Assembly: GCF_015865035.1 (NCBI RefSeq)
Contig: NZ_JADZGI010000001.1
Span: 2,294,001-2,358,000, forward strand
From: Novosphingobium aureum
GTDB lineage: Bacteria > Pseudomonadota > Alphaproteobacteria > Sphingomonadales > Sphingomonadaceae
Length of the DNA stretch: 64,000 nucleotides
Direction: 5' to 3'
Shown here: piece after piece, positions 1 to 8,994 of the stretch
Layout of the letters: each line of letters starts with the position of its first letter
How positions within the stretch are numbered: position 1 is the stretch's first letter
Notes under the pieces: model-generated
Databases searched by the model: none
What the model was told of the DNA's origin: nothing
The model's input: the letters and a program-made list of their open reading frames with translations, nothing else
Made by a program: the position numbers and the translations under genes

Positions 1-157
1 TCGCCCACGACTGCACCGCGGCAAAGCGTGCCGTCGCGAGCTCGGTGTCGTAAAGCGCGAAGGCAATCAGCAGACCGATCGCGATGATCGCCCCGAAGAA
101 GACGGTTGGGCTGAAGTCCTCGATCGGACTTGATACGTTGTCGGATTGACTTGCCAC
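1..157 (-). CDS. BCCT-family transporter, N-terminus only (partial)
   Basis: Only the first 52 codons lie in the window; the gene runs off the left edge on the minus strand. The start is a GTG at 157-155, chosen because a GAGG ribosome site lies about 10 bases upstream and an in-frame TGA closes the frame just above it. The short polar N-terminus is followed by a hydrophobic stretch (about residues 22-37) and the motif RFAAVQSWA. This resembles the first membrane helix and the short re-entry segment of betaine/choline/carnitine transporters, which take up compatible solutes using a sodium or proton gradient. With so little sequence, another secondary transporter cannot be excluded. It is transcribed away from the TonB receptor at 634. 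Confidence 0.5.
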   Translation of the reverse strand, partial: MASQSDNVSSPIEDFSPTVFFGAIIAIGLLIAFALYDTELATARFAAVQSWA

Positions 158-633
158 CTGGGTAAAACCTCAAGACAAGTCGCAACAGTTTACTATTATT
201 ACTTCCCGTTTAGGAAAGACTATACGCGTTGCGACAATGAATAAAAAAAGTGAATACGCGACCCGTTTATAAGATTAAACACGCATCCATCACCAGCTCA
301 TCCGTCATATGGTGAGTGTTGTGATTATGCAACGATTGAATCCCAGTGCGACCGTGAGACCACAAGACGGGTAGCCAGACCCGGTTTGATTGGATACCCG
401 GCACGACAGGAACTCCTACACTCATTGCGAGTTCCGCACATTCTCGGGGCACCTCGAGGTCGCGGCGAACCAACGGCCAATTCCCGGGTTCGCACTTCGC
501 GCAAGTCACGAAGCCGGCGCCCAGCGCGCCATCCTCCCGGCGCCATTCGCGCCACTCTCCCGGCGCCTCGCGCCATTTCCTGCCGGCGCCTCGCGCGCCA
601 CTCACACTGACCTGAACCAACAGGGGAAAATAC
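158..633. other. Intergenic region between divergent transporter and TonB receptor genes
   Basis: This 476-base stretch has no convincing gene. The part from about 180 to 275 is clearly AT-rich, unlike the surrounding DNA, and is the best place for promoters of the two divergent transport genes. The part from 440 to 610 is GC-rich and holds an imperfect tandem repeat, listed separately. Frames that read through the region on either strand lack family features. Confidence 0.5.
525..605. repeat. Imperfect tandem repeat, unit about 22 bp, 3.5 copies
   Basis: Units start at 525, 548, 569 and 592 (partial). Each begins CGCGCCA and carries a CCGGCGCC block, so every full unit contains the palindrome GGCGCC. 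The array ends about 30 bases before the start codon of the TonB receptor and would lie in its leader transcript if the promoter is in the AT-rich part upstream. Copies differ in a few bases and in length (21-23), so it is an aged rather than a recently expanded array. Confidence 0.65.
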
Positions 634-3285
634 ATGTTGAAGCATGGGGCAAGCGCGTCTCTCGGCGCGCTTGCAATCGCTCTCACCACGCCAGCGATCG
701 CACAGCAGGCACCTGCCCAACCCGCCAAACGGCAGGGTGGCGTGCCCGAGATCGTCGTCACCGCCACCAAGCGTACCGAAAGCCTTCAGGACGTGGCCGT
801 CTCGGTCAACGCGCTGGGCTCGGACGAGCTCGACAACCTCGGCGTCGACACCTTCGACGACTATCTCGAGCAGCTGCCCAACGTCACCGCCGGCGGCGGC
901 GGCCCGGGCCAGAGCACGATCTACATCCGCGGCCTCGCCTCGACGACGCCCAACCTCACCACCGCGGGCGTTGCAGGTCTTGCGCCCAACGTCGCGATGT
1001 ACCTCGACGAGCAGCCGCTCTCGCAGCCGGGCCGCAACCTCGACGTCTACGCCGCCGACATGCAGCGCATCGAGGTCCTCGCCGGTCCGCAGGGCACGCT
1101 GTTCGGCGCCAGCTCGCAGGCGGGCGTGGTGCGCCTGATCACCAACAAGCCCGACCTCGCCGGTTTCGACGCTGCGGCCAAGGGCGGCGTCTCGTTCACC
1201 AAGAAGGGCGAGCCCAGCTACAATGCCGAGCTGATGCTCAACGTGCCGGTGACCAATACGCTGGCGGTGCGCGGCGTCGTCTACATGGACGATCAGGGCG
1301 GCTACATCGACAACGTTCCGGGTACCCTCTCGGTCGCCGAGAGCGCCCGTTTCCGCGAGGAAGGCACCGTCCGCTACAACGGCGTGCCGGTCAATGCGAA
1401 CCGCGCCGGCTTCCAGGCCGGACAGGACCTCTCGAACGTCAACTTCATCAACGCGGACAACACCGCGCTGGTGCAGAAGGACTTCAACGACACCACCCAC
1501 ACCGGCTTCCGTGTCAGCGCGTTGTGGGAAGTGACGCCCGACTGGAAGGTCACCGTCAGCCACGCCCGCCAGGGTCTTGAGTCGGACGGCGTGTTCTTCG
1601 CCGACCCCGAGCTCGGCCTCGACGACCTCTCGGTCCAGCGCTACCAGCAGGACCGTCTCGAGGACGACTTCTCGAACACCGCCTGGACCGTCGAAGGACG
1701 CCTTGGCATGCTCGACGTGGTCTACACCGGCGCCTACACCGAGCGCGAGACCGAGCAGAAGGTCGACTATTCCGACTACCTGTTCGTCGCTCAGTATCTG
1801 CCATACTACATCTGCGACAGTTCGGTTTCCTACCCCGGCGCGGACGGCCCGGCCGGCACCTGTCAGGCGCCCGACCTCTACGTCACCTCGGACAGCAAGA
1901 CCAAGCAGTTCACGCAGGAACTGCGCTTCTCGACCCCGGTCGAGAACCGCTGGCGCGTCACTGCGGGCGGCTTCTACTCGAAGCTGACCCTCAAGGAGCG
2001 CAACGACTTCGTCTATCCCGGCAGCCAGAACATCGACCTGTTCGGCCTCGACGGCTTCCCCGACAACTACGCCTTCCCGAACGCGTGGACGACCGACACC
2101 GGCGCCTTCCCGCCGGGCACGATCTTCCGCAACGACGTGAAGCGCACTGACGAGCAGTTCGGCCTCTTCGGTGAAGCCTCGTTCGACGTGATCCCCGACC
2201 TCGTCACGATCACCGGCGGCATGCGCTACTACGACGTGGGCGTCGATCTCGAGGGCAGCGCGAACAGCTCGTTCTGCAACTCGGCCGGGACCGACCAGAA
2301 CGCCTTCGGAACCAACATCTCCGATCTCTATGACGGCGATGGACAGTACACCTTCATCGGCAGCTGCGGCGCGACCAACGGCCTGACCTTCAGCGAAGGC
2401 CAGTCGATCGACGACATCATGGCCGCAGGCCTGACCGAGGCCCAGGCCACGCAGGTGTTCAACGCCCTGGCAGCGCCGGACAAGGCCAAGACCAGCGGTG
2501 TCATCTTCAAGGGCACGGTCACCGTGACCCCGACCGAGGACATCCTGCTCTACGCCACCTACTCGGAAGGCTTCCGCCCGGGCCTGCTCAACCGCCCCGG
2601 CGGCGCGGTCAGCCCGACCGGCTACACCGTGCCCTTCGAGCTGGATACCGACGAGGTCGCCAACTACGAGATCGGCTGGAAGACCGAACTGTTCGACCGC
2701 CAGCTGCGCTTCAACGGCAGCGCCTTCTACGTCGACATCACCAATCTGCAGACCACGATCTTCGATCCGAGCATCGTCAACCTGTTCTTCTCGGACAATG
2801 CCGCCGATGCGCGCATCTTCGGCATGGAAGGCGACTTCACCTTCGCTCCCTACGCCGTTCCGGGCCTGACGGTTGCCGGCGCGTTCTCGCTGCTCGACAC
2901 CAAGATCACCAAGGTCCTGACCCCGACCGACGACGTCAAGAAGGGCAGCTCGCTGGCCTACGCGCCCAAGTTCCAGGGCAACCTGCGCGTTCGCTACGAG
3001 TGGGATCTGGGCGATACCGGCCTGGTCGCGCACGTGATGCCGCAGATGGTGCACTCGAGCTCGAAGTACACCGACATCATCGACATCAACCGCCTCAAGC
3101 TCGAGGGTTACACGACCTTCTCGCTCTCTGCGGGCGTCGAGAAGGACCAGTGGAACTTCGAGGTCTACGGCGAGAACCTGACCGACAAGCGCGCGCAGGT
3201 CTCGGGTGCGTTCTACTACGATGCGCCGCGCGTCTACACCAACCGTCCGCTGACGGTGGGCGTGCGCGTGGGCTGGCACTACTGA
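634..3285 (+). CDS. TonB-dependent receptor, outer membrane
   Basis: An 883-residue outer-membrane receptor that would import a substrate using TonB energy. The N-terminus is a signal peptide (about residues 1-23, ending AIA-QQ). A TonB box IVVTATK follows at about residues 40-46, then a plug domain with the usual LEQLPNVTA and IEVLAGPQGTLFG motifs (roughly 50-170). A long beta-barrel ends in the aromatic residue Y, as needed for assembly by BAM. There is no STN signalling domain, so it does not appear to signal to a sigma factor. The ATG at 634 is preceded by GGGGA at a good distance. The substrate is not evident; many sphingomonad receptors of this type import plant-derived or xenobiotic compounds rather than iron. 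The next gene is a TPR-sulfotransferase, separated by a hairpin. Confidence 0.93.
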   Translation: MLKHGASASLGALAIALTTPAIAQQAPAQPAKRQGGVPEIVVTATKRTESLQDVAVSVNALGSDELDNLGVDTFDDYLEQLPNVTAGGGGPGQSTIYIRGLASTTPNLTTAGVAGLAPNVAMYLDEQPLSQPGRNLDVYAADMQRIEVLAGPQGTLFGASSQAGVVRLITNKPDLAGFDAAAKGGVSFTKKGEPSYNAELMLNVPVTNTLAVRGVVYMDDQGGYIDNVPGTLSVAESARFREEGTVRYNGVPVNANRAGFQAGQDLSNVNFINADNTALVQKDFNDTTHTGFRVSALWEVTPDWKVTVSHARQGLESDGVFFADPELGLDDLSVQRYQQDRLEDDFSNTAWTVEGRLGMLDVVYTGAYTERETEQKVDYSDYLFVAQYLPYYICDSSVSYPGADGPAGTCQAPDLYVTSDSKTKQFTQELRFSTPVENRWRVTAGGFYSKLTLKERNDFVYPGSQNIDLFGLDGFPDNYAFPNAWTTDTGAFPPGTIFRNDVKRTDEQFGLFGEASFDVIPDLVTITGGMRYYDVGVDLEGSANSSFCNSAGTDQNAFGTNISDLYDGDGQYTFIGSCGATNGLTFSEGQSIDDIMAAGLTEAQATQVFNALAAPDKAKTSGVIFKGTVTVTPTEDILLYATYSEGFRPGLLNRPGGAVSPTGYTVPFELDTDEVANYEIGWKTELFDRQLRFNGSAFYVDITNLQTTIFDPSIVNLFFSDNAADARIFGMEGDFTFAPYAVPGLTVAGAFSLLDTKITKVLTPTDDVKKGSSLAYAPKFQGNLRVRYEWDLGDTGLVAHVMPQMVHSSSKYTDIIDINRLKLEGYTTFSLSAGVEKDQWNFEVYGENLTDKRAQVSGAFYYDAPRVYTNRPLTVGVRVGWHY

Positions 3286-3347
3286 GCCAGCCAGCGGGCT
3301 GGCGGTCGCAGGGGCGCTCACGGCCTCCCGCACCGCTGCTTACTGAC

Positions 3348-3375
3348 CCGGGCCCGGCGATCGTGCCGGGCCCGG
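3348..3375 (+). terminator. Hairpin terminator after the TonB receptor
   Basis: A perfect 11-bp inverted repeat (CCGGGCCCGGC and its complement) around the 6-base loop GATCGT lies 62 bases past the receptor stop. There is no T run after it, so it may act as a weak or Rho-assisted terminator, or as a stability hairpin. Confidence 0.55.
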
Positions 3376-3467
3376 CCCCATTCAAGGTGGCAGGACGGCC
3401 CCGTCAGGCCCGCAGCTTCGCGGGCCGGGGCTTGCCTGCCACTTGTGCATTACGGCATGGACGAGAC

Positions 3468-5477
3468 ATGGCGAGCAACGAGCAGGATACCACCACACCG
3501 GCGACACCGGCCCCCGATGCAGCCCGGATGCTGACCGACGCACGCGAGGCGATGCAGGCCGGACGCTTCGACCAGGCCTTCGCCATCGCCAAGGGCATCC
3601 TGCGCGCCGAGCCCGAGAACGGCGATGCGCTCTATCTCGCCGCCGTCGCCTGCCGCTACCTCGAACACTACGGCGAAGCGCGCGCACTGCTCGAGCGCCT
3701 TTCCGCCGCGCAGCCCGAATATGGCCGCTGCTGGCAGGAGATGGGCCACCTCGCCCGCGCGCAGGGACAGGTCGAGCCCGCGCTCGCCGCCTATGCCCGC
3801 GCGGTGCGCTACAATCCCGCGCTTGAGGCCAGCTGGCGCGCGCAGACCGAGCTTTTCGCCGCCACCGGGCGCCCCGCCGAGGCGGTTCAGGCCAAGGCGC
3901 AGGCCGAGCGCATCGCCTCCCTCCCGCGCGAGTTGCTCGCGGTGACCAACCACCTCCACGAAGGCCGCCTGCTGCGCGCCGAGGAAATCTGCCGCCACTA
4001 CCTCGTGCGCCACCGCAAGGACGTCGAGGGCATGCGCCTTCTCGCCGAGATCGGCAGCCGTCTGGGCGTGCTCGACGATGCCGAGTTTCTTCTGGAAAGC
4101 GCGGTTACCTTTTCTCCCGAGACGATCCAGCTGCGGCTCGACTACATGCAGGTGCTGCGCAAGCGCCAGAAGTTCGCCAAGGCGCTCGAACAGGCCGAGA
4201 CCCTGCGCGCGAGCGATCCGCAAAGCCCGCTCTTCGCCTCGCACCTCGCGATCGAGGCGATGCAGACCGGCGACTACCCGCGTGCCTTCGCGCTGTTCGA
4301 CGAGGTGCTGGCAAAGCTCCCCGGCGATCCTGCCACGCTGACCAGCAAGGGCCATGCACTCAAGACCACGGGCGCCAGCGAGGACGCCGTCGCCGCCTAC
4401 CGCGCGGCCATCGCAAGCAAGCCCGACCACGGCGATGCCTGGTACGCGCTCGCCAACCTCAAGACCTATCGCTTCACCGACGGGGACCGCGCGGCGATGC
4501 GCGCGCAGCTCGAGCGCCGCGATCTCGCCTTCATGGACCGGGTCTACCTCACCTTCGCCATGGCCAAGGCCTGCGAGGATCAGGGCGAACATGCCGAGGC
4601 CTTCTCGCGCTACGAGGAAGGCAACCAGCTCAAGCTGCGCCAGACCCGCTACAGCGCCGAGCGCATGAGCGCCGAGCTCGCCGCCCAGCGCGAACACTGC
4701 ACGCCCGCGCTCTTCGCCGCGCATCAGGGCCACGGCCATCGGGCACCCGACCCGATCTTCATCGTCGGCCTGCCGCGTGCGGGCTCGACCCTGCTCGAAC
4801 AGATCCTCGCCTCGCACCCGATGATTGACGGCACGCTCGAACTGCCCGACATCCTCGCCCTCGCCCACCGCCTGCGCGGGCGCAAGGCGAGCGCCTCGCG
4901 CTACCCGCAGGTGCTCCACGAGCTGAGCGCCGAGCAGCTCGAGGCCATGGGCAAGGGCTATATCGAGAGCACCCGCATCCACCGTCAGGGCGCGCCGCTG
5001 TTCATCGACAAGATGCCCAACAACTTCCGGCATATCGGGCTGATCCACCTGATCCTGCCCAATGCAAAGATCATCGATGCCCGCCGCGCACCGCTCGACT
5101 GCTGCTTCTCCGGCTTCAAGCAGCTCTTCGCCGAGGGGCAGGAATTCACGTATGGCCTCGAACAGGTCGGGCGCTATTACGCCGACTACGTCGCGCTGAT
5201 GGATCACTGGGACACAGTCCTGCCCGGACGGGTCCTGCGCGTGCAACACGAGGACGTGCTCGACGATCTGGAAGGACAGGTGCGGCGCATGCTCGATTAT
5301 GTCGGCGTGCCTTTCGACCCGGCGTGCCTCGCCTTCCACGAGACCGAGCGCGCGGTGCGCACCGCCAGCGCGCAGCAGGTACGCCAGCCGCTCTCGCGTT
5401 CCGGGGTCGGGGCATGGAAGCCCTACGAGCAATGGCTGGGCCCGCTCAGGCAGGCATTGGGCGACCTCGCGCACTGA
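3468..5477 (+). CDS. TPR-repeat sulfotransferase family protein
   Basis: A 669-residue cytoplasmic protein with two parts. Residues about 20-400 are helical tetratricopeptide repeats. Residues about 425-669 form a PAPS-dependent sulfotransferase domain with the 5'-phosphosulfate loop FIVGLPRAGSTLLEQ (near 429-443) and the downstream 3'-phosphate segment around DKMPNN (near 514-519) followed by DARRAPLDCC. Such proteins transfer sulfate from PAPS to a hydroxyl or amine, with the TPR part probably selecting the partner. The ATG at 3468 is used because the open frame continues upstream only by overlapping the receptor gene, without family sequence. In sphingomonads this fold is often next to TonB receptors; the acceptor here is unknown. 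Confidence 0.9.
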   Translation: MASNEQDTTTPATPAPDAARMLTDAREAMQAGRFDQAFAIAKGILRAEPENGDALYLAAVACRYLEHYGEARALLERLSAAQPEYGRCWQEMGHLARAQGQVEPALAAYARAVRYNPALEASWRAQTELFAATGRPAEAVQAKAQAERIASLPRELLAVTNHLHEGRLLRAEEICRHYLVRHRKDVEGMRLLAEIGSRLGVLDDAEFLLESAVTFSPETIQLRLDYMQVLRKRQKFAKALEQAETLRASDPQSPLFASHLAIEAMQTGDYPRAFALFDEVLAKLPGDPATLTSKGHALKTTGASEDAVAAYRAAIASKPDHGDAWYALANLKTYRFTDGDRAAMRAQLERRDLAFMDRVYLTFAMAKACEDQGEHAEAFSRYEEGNQLKLRQTRYSAERMSAELAAQREHCTPALFAAHQGHGHRAPDPIFIVGLPRAGSTLLEQILASHPMIDGTLELPDILALAHRLRGRKASASRYPQVLHELSAEQLEAMGKGYIESTRIHRQGAPLFIDKMPNNFRHIGLIHLILPNAKIIDARRAPLDCCFSGFKQLFAEGQEFTYGLEQVGRYYADYVALMDHWDTVLPGRVLRVQHEDVLDDLEGQVRRMLDYVGVPFDPACLAFHETERAVRTASAQQVRQPLSRSGVGAWKPYEQWLGPLRQALGDLAH

Positions 5478-5749
5478 CGACGATTGCGGCAGTTGCGAAG
5501 CGATCCGGCGCGCCCTGTAGGTGCCGTCGTGGGGAGGATGACGCCTCGCGACGGCAAATTTGCGGCGAATCAATGCGAGAACTGGTAGCTTCCCCCAGTT
5601 GCCCAGATAAGGCGGTGGCCCGATACCGGCCGTGCGCGTGTGCTTGCTGCAGTGCAGGAAGGTCGCGCGCGCGGTTGACCTCGGTTGGCACTGCGCGACC
5701 GGGGCCCCTCGCCCCGCCGGGATAACAGGGCCGGAGGACAGGAGCGCCG

Positions 5750-7537
5750 ATGACCGCTACGCCGCATTTGACCGGGTCGCACACGCAGCCCTCCTCGCGC
5801 CGGGGTCCCGACCCGCTCGACGGTATCGCCACGACCCTCAACCGCGCGGCGGGCGCCGCGATCGCCCAGGCGACCCACGGCTTGTCACCGGCGACGATGA
5901 TGCTCGCCGCCTTCGACTGGGGCATCCACCTCGCCACCGCGCCGGGCAAGCAACTGCAACTGGCCTCGCGCATCGCCCGCGACCAGATGCAATTGCTCGA
6001 CTACGCCGCGCGCAGTGCGAGCGGGGGCAAGCCGCAGCCGGTGGTCGAACCGGCAGCGCAGGACCGGCGCTTTCGCGATCCTGCGTGGAGCAAACCGCCC
6101 TACGACCTGATCGCGCAAAGCTTCCTGCTGTGCCAGGACTGGTGGCAGGAGGCGACGAGCGGGATCGACGGCGTCTCGCCCCATCACCGGGACATGGTCG
6201 CCTTCACCGCGCGCCAGTTGCTCGACACCGTGGCCCCGACCAACTTCCTCACCACCAATCCGGTGCTGCAAAGGCGCGTGGCCGAAACCGGCGGGATGTG
6301 CCTTGCCGATGGCCTGCGCCACCTTGTCGAGGACTTCAAGCGCCAGGCTCGCGGCCAGCCGCCCGAGGGCGCCGAGGCGTTCCGTATCGGCGATACGATT
6401 GCCGCGACCCCGGGCAAGGTGGTCTGGCGCAACCGGCTGATGGAGCTGATCCAGTACGAACCGAGTGGCGAGACGGTGCATCCCGAGCCGGTGCTGATCG
6501 TGCCGGCCTGGATCATGAAGTACTACATCCTCGATCTATCGCCAGAGAACTCGCTGGTGCGCTGGCTCACCGCCCAGGGCTTCACCGTATTCATGATCTC
6601 CTGGCACAATCCCGCAGGCGCGGACCGCGATCTCGATCTCGACGCCTACCGCAGGCTCGGGCCGATGGAAGCGGTCGATGCGATCGGAGCTATCACCGGG
6701 GCCGAGCGCATCCACGCAGCGGGCTATTGCCTTGGCGGCACGCTGCTCGCGATCGCGGCAAGCGCGATGGCAGCCGCACACGACAGTCGCCTCGCCAGCG
6801 TCACCCTGCTCGCTGCACAGACCGAGTTCAGCGATCCGGGCGAGCTGGGCCTGTTCATCGACGATGCCCAGCTGCACATCCTGCGCGACATGATGTGGAG
6901 TCGCGGCTATCTCGAGAGCGGACAGATGGGCGGCGCCTTCCAGATCCTGCGCTCGAACGATCTCGTATGGTCACGGGTCCTGCAGGAATACCTGATGGGC
7001 GAACGCGCCGCGATGAACGACCTCATGGCCTGGAACGCGGACGGCACGCGCATGCCCTATGCGATGCATGCCGAATACCTCGAACGCCTGTTCCTCCACG
7101 ACGAGCTGGCCGAGGGCAAGTTCACCGTCGAGGGGCGCACGCTCGCGCTCTCCTCGCTGCGCATGCCGCTCTTCGTCGTGGGCACCGAGCACGACCATGT
7201 CGCGCCCTGGACGTCGGTGCACAAGATCCACCTGCTTACGCCCGCGGAGATCACCTTCGTGCTGACCAGCGGTGGACACAATGCCGGGATCGTCTCCGAG
7301 CCAGGCCACCCCCATCGCCACTACCGGATCGCGACGCGCGCGGCGGGCGGAGCGGCAGTGACCGCGCCCGACTGGCTCGAGACTGCAAGCCAGCGCGAGG
7401 GATCGTGGTGGGAAGCCTGGGCGCAGTGGCTCGCCTGCCATTCGGCGCAGGCCGGCCCGCCTCCGCCAATGGGCGCGCCGGACAAGGGCTATCCGCCCCT
7501 CGCCGATGCGCCTGGCCGCTATGTGATGGAGGCTTGA
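5750..7537 (+). CDS. phaC: Class I poly(3-hydroxyalkanoate) synthase family protein
   Basis: A 595-residue alpha/beta-hydrolase that would polymerise (R)-3-hydroxyacyl-CoA into PHA granules. The lipase-like box is GYCLGG with nucleophile Cys327. Asp482 lies in HDHVAPW and His510 in SGGHN, so the C-D-H spacing matches the class I synthases of Ralstonia. The N-terminal 150 residues resemble the class I extension, although the first 30 are low-complexity. The ATG follows a strong GGAGGACAGGAG ribosome site. It is the first gene of a tight operon with a hydratase/phosphotransacetylase fusion 4 bases downstream, acetate kinase and FabI. No phaA or phaB is nearby, so monomers would have to come from elsewhere or from the MaoC domain of the next gene. 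It could instead be a PhaC-like paralogue dedicated to this operon. Confidence 0.9.
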   Translation: MTATPHLTGSHTQPSSRRGPDPLDGIATTLNRAAGAAIAQATHGLSPATMMLAAFDWGIHLATAPGKQLQLASRIARDQMQLLDYAARSASGGKPQPVVEPAAQDRRFRDPAWSKPPYDLIAQSFLLCQDWWQEATSGIDGVSPHHRDMVAFTARQLLDTVAPTNFLTTNPVLQRRVAETGGMCLADGLRHLVEDFKRQARGQPPEGAEAFRIGDTIAATPGKVVWRNRLMELIQYEPSGETVHPEPVLIVPAWIMKYYILDLSPENSLVRWLTAQGFTVFMISWHNPAGADRDLDLDAYRRLGPMEAVDAIGAITGAERIHAAGYCLGGTLLAIAASAMAAAHDSRLASVTLLAAQTEFSDPGELGLFIDDAQLHILRDMMWSRGYLESGQMGGAFQILRSNDLVWSRVLQEYLMGERAAMNDLMAWNADGTRMPYAMHAEYLERLFLHDELAEGKFTVEGRTLALSSLRMPLFVVGTEHDHVAPWTSVHKIHLLTPAEITFVLTSGGHNAGIVSEPGHPHRHYRIATRAAGGAAVTAPDWLETASQREGSWWEAWAQWLACHSAQAGPPPPMGAPDKGYPPLADAPGRYVMEA

Positions 7538-7541
7538 GACG

Positions 7542-8987
7542 ATGACGCAAACGAGCGCTGACGACGTCGACGAATGGATCGAGAACCGCACCTTCGACCA
7601 GCTCAAGGCTGGCGACAGCGCTTGCCTCACCCGCACGCTGACCGCGCGCGACATCCAGCTCTTCGCGGCGGTCTCGGGCGATGTGAACCCGGCTCATCTC
7701 GATGCCGACTACGCCCGCTCCGACATGTTCCGCAAGGTCATCGCCCATGGCATGTGGGGCGCAGGCCTCATCTCCGCCGTGCTGGGGACCGAGCTGCCGG
7801 GGCCGGGGACGATCTACCTTGGCCAGTCGCTGCGCTTCATCCGCCCGGTCGGCATCGGCGACACGATCACCGCGAGCGTCACCGTCTCGCAAAAGCATGA
7901 CGACAAGCACGTGGTGGTGCTCGACTGCCACTGCACCAACCAAACGGGCGAGGACGTCATCACCGGCGAGGCCACGGTGATCGCGCCGAGCGAGAGCGTG
8001 CGCCGCCCGCGCATGGCGCTGCCCGAGATCCGCCTCTCCGACCACGGCCACTACAAGCGTCTGATCGCCGCCGCCGCATCGGGCACGCCGGTACCGACCG
8101 CGATTGTCCATCCCGCCTCGCCCAGCGCCATCACCGCAGCCGTCGAGGCGGCACAGGCGGGCTTCATCGCGCCGATCCTCGTCGGCCCCGAGGAGCGCAT
8201 CCGCGCCGCCGCGATCGAGGCAGGCGAGGACATCTCGGCCTTCCGGCTCGTTCCCACGGCGCACAGCCACGCCGCCGCCGCTGCCGCGGTCGCGCTGGTC
8301 CATGCAGGCGAGGCGCAGGCACTGATGAAGGGCTCGCTCCACACCGACGAGCTGATGGGCGCTGTCGTGGCGCGCGAGGGCGGTCTGCGCACCGAACGGC
8401 GCGTCAGCCACGCCTACCTGATGGACGTGCCCGGCCATGCCGAGCCGCTGATCATCACCGATGCCGCGATCAACATCGCCCCAGACCTTCCCGCCAAGGC
8501 CGACATCGTGCGCAATGCGATCGACCTCGCCCACGTCATCGGCATCGAGGCGCCGCGTGTCGCGATCCTGTGCGCGGTGGAAACGGTCAATCCGGTCATG
8601 CCCGCGACGCTCGATGCCGCCGCGCTGTGCAAGATGGCCGAGCGCGGGCAGATCGCAGGCGGCGTGCTCGACGGCCCGCTCGCCTTCGACAATGCCATCT
8701 CAGAGGCCGCCGCGCGCGAGAAAGGCATCGTATCGCCGGTCGCGGGCAAGGCGCAGGTGCTCGTCGTTCCCGACCTGGAGGCGGGCAACATGCTCGCCAA
8801 GCAGCTCACTTTCCTCGGCGGGGCGGACGCGGCGGGCGTGGTGCTGGGCGCGCGCGTCCCGATCATCCTCACCAGCCGTGCCGACAGCCTGCGCACCCGC
8901 CTCGCCTCCTGCGCTCTCGCCGCGCTGATGGCCCGCGCGCAGACGAAAGCCGCGCCCGGCCTGCCCGGCGCCGCGCCGCTCGGATGA
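7542..8987 (+). CDS. Bifunctional MaoC-type enoyl-CoA hydratase / phosphate acyltransferase
   Basis: A 481-residue fusion. Residues about 15-150 are a hotdog MaoC domain with the (R)-hydratase motif SGDVNPAHLD, where Asp47 and His52 are the catalytic pair. Residues about 160-481 are a phosphate acetyl/butyryltransferase domain that moves an acyl group between CoA and phosphate. The first half could make (R)-3-hydroxyacyl-CoA for the PHA synthase encoded just upstream; the second could turn acyl-CoA into acyl-phosphate for the acetate kinase encoded 7 bases downstream. Fusions of this architecture are known and are usually named bifunctional enoyl-CoA hydratase/phosphate acetyltransferase. Whether the hydratase half is active or serves as a substrate-binding domain cannot be told from sequence. 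Confidence 0.9.
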   Translation: MTQTSADDVDEWIENRTFDQLKAGDSACLTRTLTARDIQLFAAVSGDVNPAHLDADYARSDMFRKVIAHGMWGAGLISAVLGTELPGPGTIYLGQSLRFIRPVGIGDTITASVTVSQKHDDKHVVVLDCHCTNQTGEDVITGEATVIAPSESVRRPRMALPEIRLSDHGHYKRLIAAAASGTPVPTAIVHPASPSAITAAVEAAQAGFIAPILVGPEERIRAAAIEAGEDISAFRLVPTAHSHAAAAAAVALVHAGEAQALMKGSLHTDELMGAVVAREGGLRTERRVSHAYLMDVPGHAEPLIITDAAINIAPDLPAKADIVRNAIDLAHVIGIEAPRVAILCAVETVNPVMPATLDAAALCKMAERGQIAGGVLDGPLAFDNAISEAAAREKGIVSPVAGKAQVLVVPDLEAGNMLAKQLTFLGGADAAGVVLGARVPIILTSRADSLRTRLASCALAALMARAQTKAAPGLPGAAPLG

Positions 8988-8994
8988 GGGGCGC

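Noticed and set aside
325..3333. Open frame of 1002 codons on the minus strand opposite the TonB receptor
   Set aside because: It mirrors the third-position GC of the receptor gene, lacks any domain and is full of Val/Arg/Ala/Asp repeats typical of antisense frames in GC-rich DNA. The same holds for long antisense frames at 20106-22808, 27679-30837, 42815-45358 and 39625-41325.
5478..5749. Pho box upstream of phaC
   Set aside because: No pair of CTGTCAT-like repeats was found. Only small inverted repeats (5523-5555 and 5580-5600) are present and they have no clear meaning.
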